Below, one piece after another: positions 6,673-8,906 of a stretch of DNA of 8,906 nucleotides. The translations under genes were made by a program, and so were the position numbers. The notes below the pieces were generated by a model. It was not told the DNA's origin and ran no database searches. It saw only the letters and a list, made by a program, of their open reading frames with translations. The stretch lies in the NCBI GenBank assembly GCA_003170115.1, contig PMZS01000100.1:1-8906 (forward strand), given 5' to 3'. This DNA is from Spirochaetaceae bacterium (GTDB lineage Bacteria; Spirochaetota; Spirochaetia; SZUA-6; Fen-1364). How positions within the stretch are numbered: position 1 is the first letter of the stretch; every line of letters begins with the position of its first letter.

Positions 6673-7959
6673 ATGAGAATAGCAATCCTTGCAGTCGGCT
6701 CCCAGGGCGACGTTCGGCCTTCCGCGGCCCTTGGAGCCGGACTTGCCGCCGCGGGCCACAGCGTGAGACTCGTCACGCTGGGAGCCTTCAAATGGCTCGC
6801 TGATCACTGCGGGTTGGACTTCGCGCCGGTTGACATCGATCCGTTCGAGGTCATCCGTGGGGATATCGGCCAGTCCTGGATGGACTCAGCGGACAAGATC
6901 CACATGCTCATCAAAGGGTTTTCGCGCGCGGCCGAGGAACTCATCGAGCGCGTGAACGACGATGCCCTGGCCGCGTGCCGCGGATACGATGCTCTGCTGT
7001 ACAATGTGCCGCTGTCGATTTCCGGTCACACGGTCGCCGAAGCGCTGGGAATACCTGGCATACCGACGGCCGCCGCTCCGTATCACCCGACACGCGCCTT
7101 CCCGACCCTCTTCGCTCCCTCCCTTCCGCTGCAGGGAGGAATCGTCAATCGGATCAGCGGATCAGTGGCCTTCCAGATACTCTGGCAGATATTCCGCTCC
7201 CACATGAACAAATGGCGCAGGAGCCAGCCAAACCTTGGCCCGCTTCCCATTCGAAATCCACTCCGCAGAATGATACGCGATGGTGTGCCGTGGCTCTACG
7301 GTTTCAGTCCATCCGTCATTCCCTCCCCGGCTGATTGGCCGTCATCAGCGACGGTCTGCGGCTACTGGTTCACCGAGCCCGACCCGAACTGGCGGCCGCC
7401 TGTGCCGCTTGTCGACTTTCTGCGCGCAGGTCCCCCGCCCGTCTACGTGGGATTCGGAAGTATGGTCGGTTTGAACCCGGAACGGACACTGGAGACGGTT
7501 CTCAGTGCGGTCCGACTTGCGGGAGTACGTGCAGTTTTCGCGTCCGGGTGGGGAGGAATACGGCACACCGAGCTGCCGGAATTCGTTTTTCCCGTAGAGA
7601 GCGTCCCGCACGAGTGGCTGTTCCCGCGAGTCGCCGCTGCGGTACATCATGGAGGGGCCGGAACCACGGCCGCCGCGCTTCGTGCCGGCATCCCGTCCGT
7701 CGTCGTGCCCTACTTCTACGACCAGTTGTTCTGGGGTCTTCGGCTCCACAAACTCGGCGTGGCCCCGCGGCCGGTTGCACAGAAACACCTGACCTCAGAC
7801 GGCCTTGCAGCCGCCATCCAATCCGTCGTCGGCTCTCCGGAGGTCGGCATCCGCAGCCGGGAAATCGCCGCGCGGATCGCGAACGAGAGGGGAGTGGAGA
7901 AAGCTGTTGCCGTTGTCGAACGTTACTTGAGTGAAAGTACCCGGCGCGTGAGCCAGTAG
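6673..7959 (+). CDS. GT1-family (UGT/GtfB/YjiC-like) glycosyltransferase
   Basis: The start is ATG 6673 (MRIAILAVGSQGDVRPSAAL); GGAG lies 12 bases upstream, a slightly long spacing, and an in-frame TTG at 6655 is less likely because the Rossmann strand begins at MRIAIL. The product is 428 residues, normal for the family. The N-terminal acceptor domain has GSQGDVRP (9-16), with Asp13 at the position of the catalytic base of GtfB-type enzymes, then ALGAGLAAAGHSVRLVT. The C-terminal nucleotide-sugar domain has VYVGFGSM (257-264), the donor motif AAAVHHGGAGTTAAALRAGI (321-340) and PYFYDQLFWGLRLHKLGVAP (346-365), with Asp350-Gln351 placed to bind the sugar. Relatives glycosylate sterols, macrolides, glycopeptides or hydroxy-fatty acids using UDP- or dTDP-sugars. 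The acceptor cannot be predicted. It is probably cytoplasmic or membrane-associated: no signal peptide was seen. The neighbouring KAS III and SDR genes suggest a lipid or polyketide acceptor. Confidence 0.93.
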   Translation: MRIAILAVGSQGDVRPSAALGAGLAAAGHSVRLVTLGAFKWLADHCGLDFAPVDIDPFEVIRGDIGQSWMDSADKIHMLIKGFSRAAEELIERVNDDALAACRGYDALLYNVPLSISGHTVAEALGIPGIPTAAAPYHPTRAFPTLFAPSLPLQGGIVNRISGSVAFQILWQIFRSHMNKWRRSQPNLGPLPIRNPLRRMIRDGVPWLYGFSPSVIPSPADWPSSATVCGYWFTEPDPNWRPPVPLVDFLRAGPPPVYVGFGSMVGLNPERTLETVLSAVRLAGVRAVFASGWGGIRHTELPEFVFPVESVPHEWLFPRVAAAVHHGGAGTTAAALRAGIPSVVVPYFYDQLFWGLRLHKLGVAPRPVAQKHLTSDGLAAAIQSVVGSPEVGIRSREIAARIANERGVEKAVAVVERYLSESTRRVSQ

Positions 7960-8774
7960 CGAAGGCGGTCCGGGACCAGGGGGGAGAAGGTGCTCAGGAA
8001 TTTCGAGTCCAGCCCCACGCGGTAGCGCGTGCGCGGATTTCGGACGGTCAGGGCTTTCGCAACTGTCTTTGCGACGCGAGCCGAGGCGATGCCCCAGCGT
8101 GTGAATGCTCTCGCGAGTCTTTCGATGTCCGCGCGCGACTCGCTGTAGAGCTCACGGCGCCCAGGGTCAAGCGCGTCCAGTATTTCAAGCACTCGGTCCT
8201 TCGATTTCTCCCAGATCGGGGTGGCGATGTTGCCCGGTTCCAGAAGGACCACGCGGATACCCCACTTGCGCAGCTCCTGTGAAAGCGAGTCAGTGAGGGC
8301 TTCCAGGGCGAACTTGGCCGCGGCGTAGGGAGCAACCAGGGGCGGAGAAATCCTTCCCAGCACCGATCCCATGATTACGATCCTGCCTTTCCGTGCCCGG
8401 AGCAGCGGAAGAAATGCCTGCGTCACCGCGATCTGCCCTATTACGTTCACTTCGAACTGCTGTCGTAAGGAGTCAATTGGCAGCACCTCCAGCGGACCGG
8501 CGACCGTGATGCCCGCATTGTTCACGAGTGCAAATGACGCATCGGCCGAAAGCGCCGCCCGGACGCTCTGCAAAGCGGACTGGATCGACGCATGAACCGT
8601 GACATCGATCATGACGGGCAGAAGCAAGGCATGCCCCGCTGACGTGAGCGCTTCTGCGTCTTGCACCCTCCTCACTCCGGCAAATACCTGGAAACCAAGA
8701 GACGCAAGGAGGAGGGCGCACTCCTTTCCGATTCCCGAGGATGCACCAGTGACCAGGACGGATCGTTTTTCCAC
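7923..8774 (-). CDS. classical short-chain dehydrogenase/reductase (SDR)
   Basis: GTG at 8774 is chosen as start because AGAGG lies six bases upstream and the product then opens MEKRSVLVTGASSGIG with no excess N-terminus; a TTG at 8807 would add 11 residues without a clear ribosome binding site. The protein is 283 residues. Cofactor motif TGASSGIG is at 9-16, NNAG at 85-88, and the catalytic set is Asn110, Ser137 (IVIMGSVLG), Tyr150 and Lys154 (YAAAK), followed by EPGNIATP (179-186). All residues needed for activity are present. The RR after FAGV (35-36) at the end of the second strand suggests NADP(H). The overall style resembles retinol-dehydrogenase-like or fatty-acyl carbonyl reductases, so a lipid or polyketide carbonyl is plausible. 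Its 3' end overlaps the glycosyltransferase gene by 37 bases. No good promoter was seen in the 78 bases behind it, so readthrough from the upstream tRNA is possible. Confidence 0.93.
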   Translation of the reverse strand: MEKRSVLVTGASSGIGKECALLLASLGFQVFAGVRRVQDAEALTSAGHALLLPVMIDVTVHASIQSALQSVRAALSADASFALVNNAGITVAGPLEVLPIDSLRQQFEVNVIGQIAVTQAFLPLLRARKGRIVIMGSVLGRISPPLVAPYAAAKFALEALTDSLSQELRKWGIRVVLLEPGNIATPIWEKSKDRVLEILDALDPGRRELYSESRADIERLARAFTRWGIASARVAKTVAKALTVRNPRTRYRVGLDSKFLSTFSPLVPDRLRYWLTRRVLSLK

Positions 8775-8797
8775 GTGATTCCTCTTTCTGAAGATGC

Positions 8798-8820
8798 GCC
8801 AGTCCAAAGTCTGGCTTTTT
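8798..8820 (+). terminator. weak hairpin plus T-run, plus strand
   Basis: GCCAG (8798-8802) pairs with CTGGC (8811-8815) around an 8-base loop, followed by TTTTT. It has the form of an intrinsic terminator on the plus strand, but the stem is only 5 bp and no plus-strand gene ends nearby (the nearest, the glycosyltransferase, ends 840 bases before). It could shield the SDR and tRNA region from antisense transcription. It does not act as a terminator for the tRNA, which is on the other strand. Confidence 0.25.
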
Positions 8821-8852
8821 CAGAACTCACTCCACGATCGTTGGGAGGGTAG

Positions 8853-8906
8853 TAGCGGCGAGGGGACTCGAACCCTTGACACTGCGGATATGAGCCGCAT
8901 GCTCTA
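8853..8906 (-). tRNA. tRNA-Met (CAT anticodon), 5' end beyond the window
   Basis: Read on the minus strand, the visible part is the end of the D arm (TAGAGCA), a perfect anticodon stem TGCGG/CCGCA around CTCATAT (anticodon at 8892-8890), variable bases GTGTC, and the T arm AAGGG-TTCGAGT-CCCCT. It ends with the acceptor strand CGCCGCT and discriminator A at 8853. CCA is not encoded (CTACC follows). One T-stem pair is A-C (50-64), which may be a real quirk or a sequencing error. The anticodon CAT fits elongator tRNA-Met; tRNA-Ile2 with lysidine-modified C34 has the same gene anticodon and cannot be excluded without the acceptor 5' strand. It is followed by the SDR gene 78 bases downstream. Confidence 0.9.

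Noticed and set aside
307..8906. The tRNA 3' fragment at 307-348 and the tRNA at 8853-8906 as the two att ends of one island.
   Set aside because: They are in opposite orientation and differ in variable, T-arm and acceptor sequence; att sites of one element should be near-identical direct repeats. Both simply have CAU anticodons.

Overview
This window comes from a fairly GC-rich bacterial chromosome. Three genes carry good Shine-Dalgarno sequences (AAGGAG nine bases before ATG for two of them), and one protein has a Sec signal peptide. The combination of a secreted beta-propeller/caspase protein, a GH2 glycosidase remnant, a GT1/KAS III/SDR gene group and a short tyrosine-recombinase N-terminus looks to me like a free-living or gut spirochaete or a similar Gram-negative. 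That is an impression from sequence style; nothing here proves the phylum.

Left part (about 1-1283): a graveyard of mobile DNA. It holds an N-terminal scrap of an ISAs1-family transposase, then a 42-base 3' half of a CAU (initiator-Met-like) tRNA without its 5' half. These are followed by the N-terminal part of a tyrosine recombinase interrupted by TAG. After a further stop in the same frame comes a fragment resembling the C-terminus of a phage terminase large subunit. The simplest reading is one end of an old prophage or integrative element that entered a tRNA gene and then collapsed by internal deletion.

Centre (1386-4280, minus strand): one large intact gene encoding a 964-residue exported protein. 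It has WD40-like propeller blades, an Ig-like module and a C-terminal caspase (peptidase C14) domain with an intact His/Cys dyad. Its upstream region (4281-4586) has no gene but carries an AT-rich near-palindrome flanked by two copies of a 13-base element exactly 50 bases apart, a plausible control region.

Right part (4587-8774): a GH2 (beta-glucuronidase/beta-galactosidase type) remnant truncated at both ends, running tail-to-tail into a KAS III-like beta-ketoacyl synthase gene. A 143-base divergent promoter region separates this gene from a GT1-family glycosyltransferase gene. The glycosyltransferase gene overlaps by 37 bases, tail-to-tail, with an SDR oxidoreductase gene. KAS III, SDR and glycosyltransferase together could make, reduce and glycosylate a lipid or small polyketide; this is inference from adjacency. 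A tRNA-Met (CAU) gene on the minus strand runs off the right edge.

I see no CRISPR array, no complete insertion sequence and no clear new defence system. The points most worth following are the exported propeller-caspase with its unusual upstream repeats and the KAS III/GT1/SDR group.
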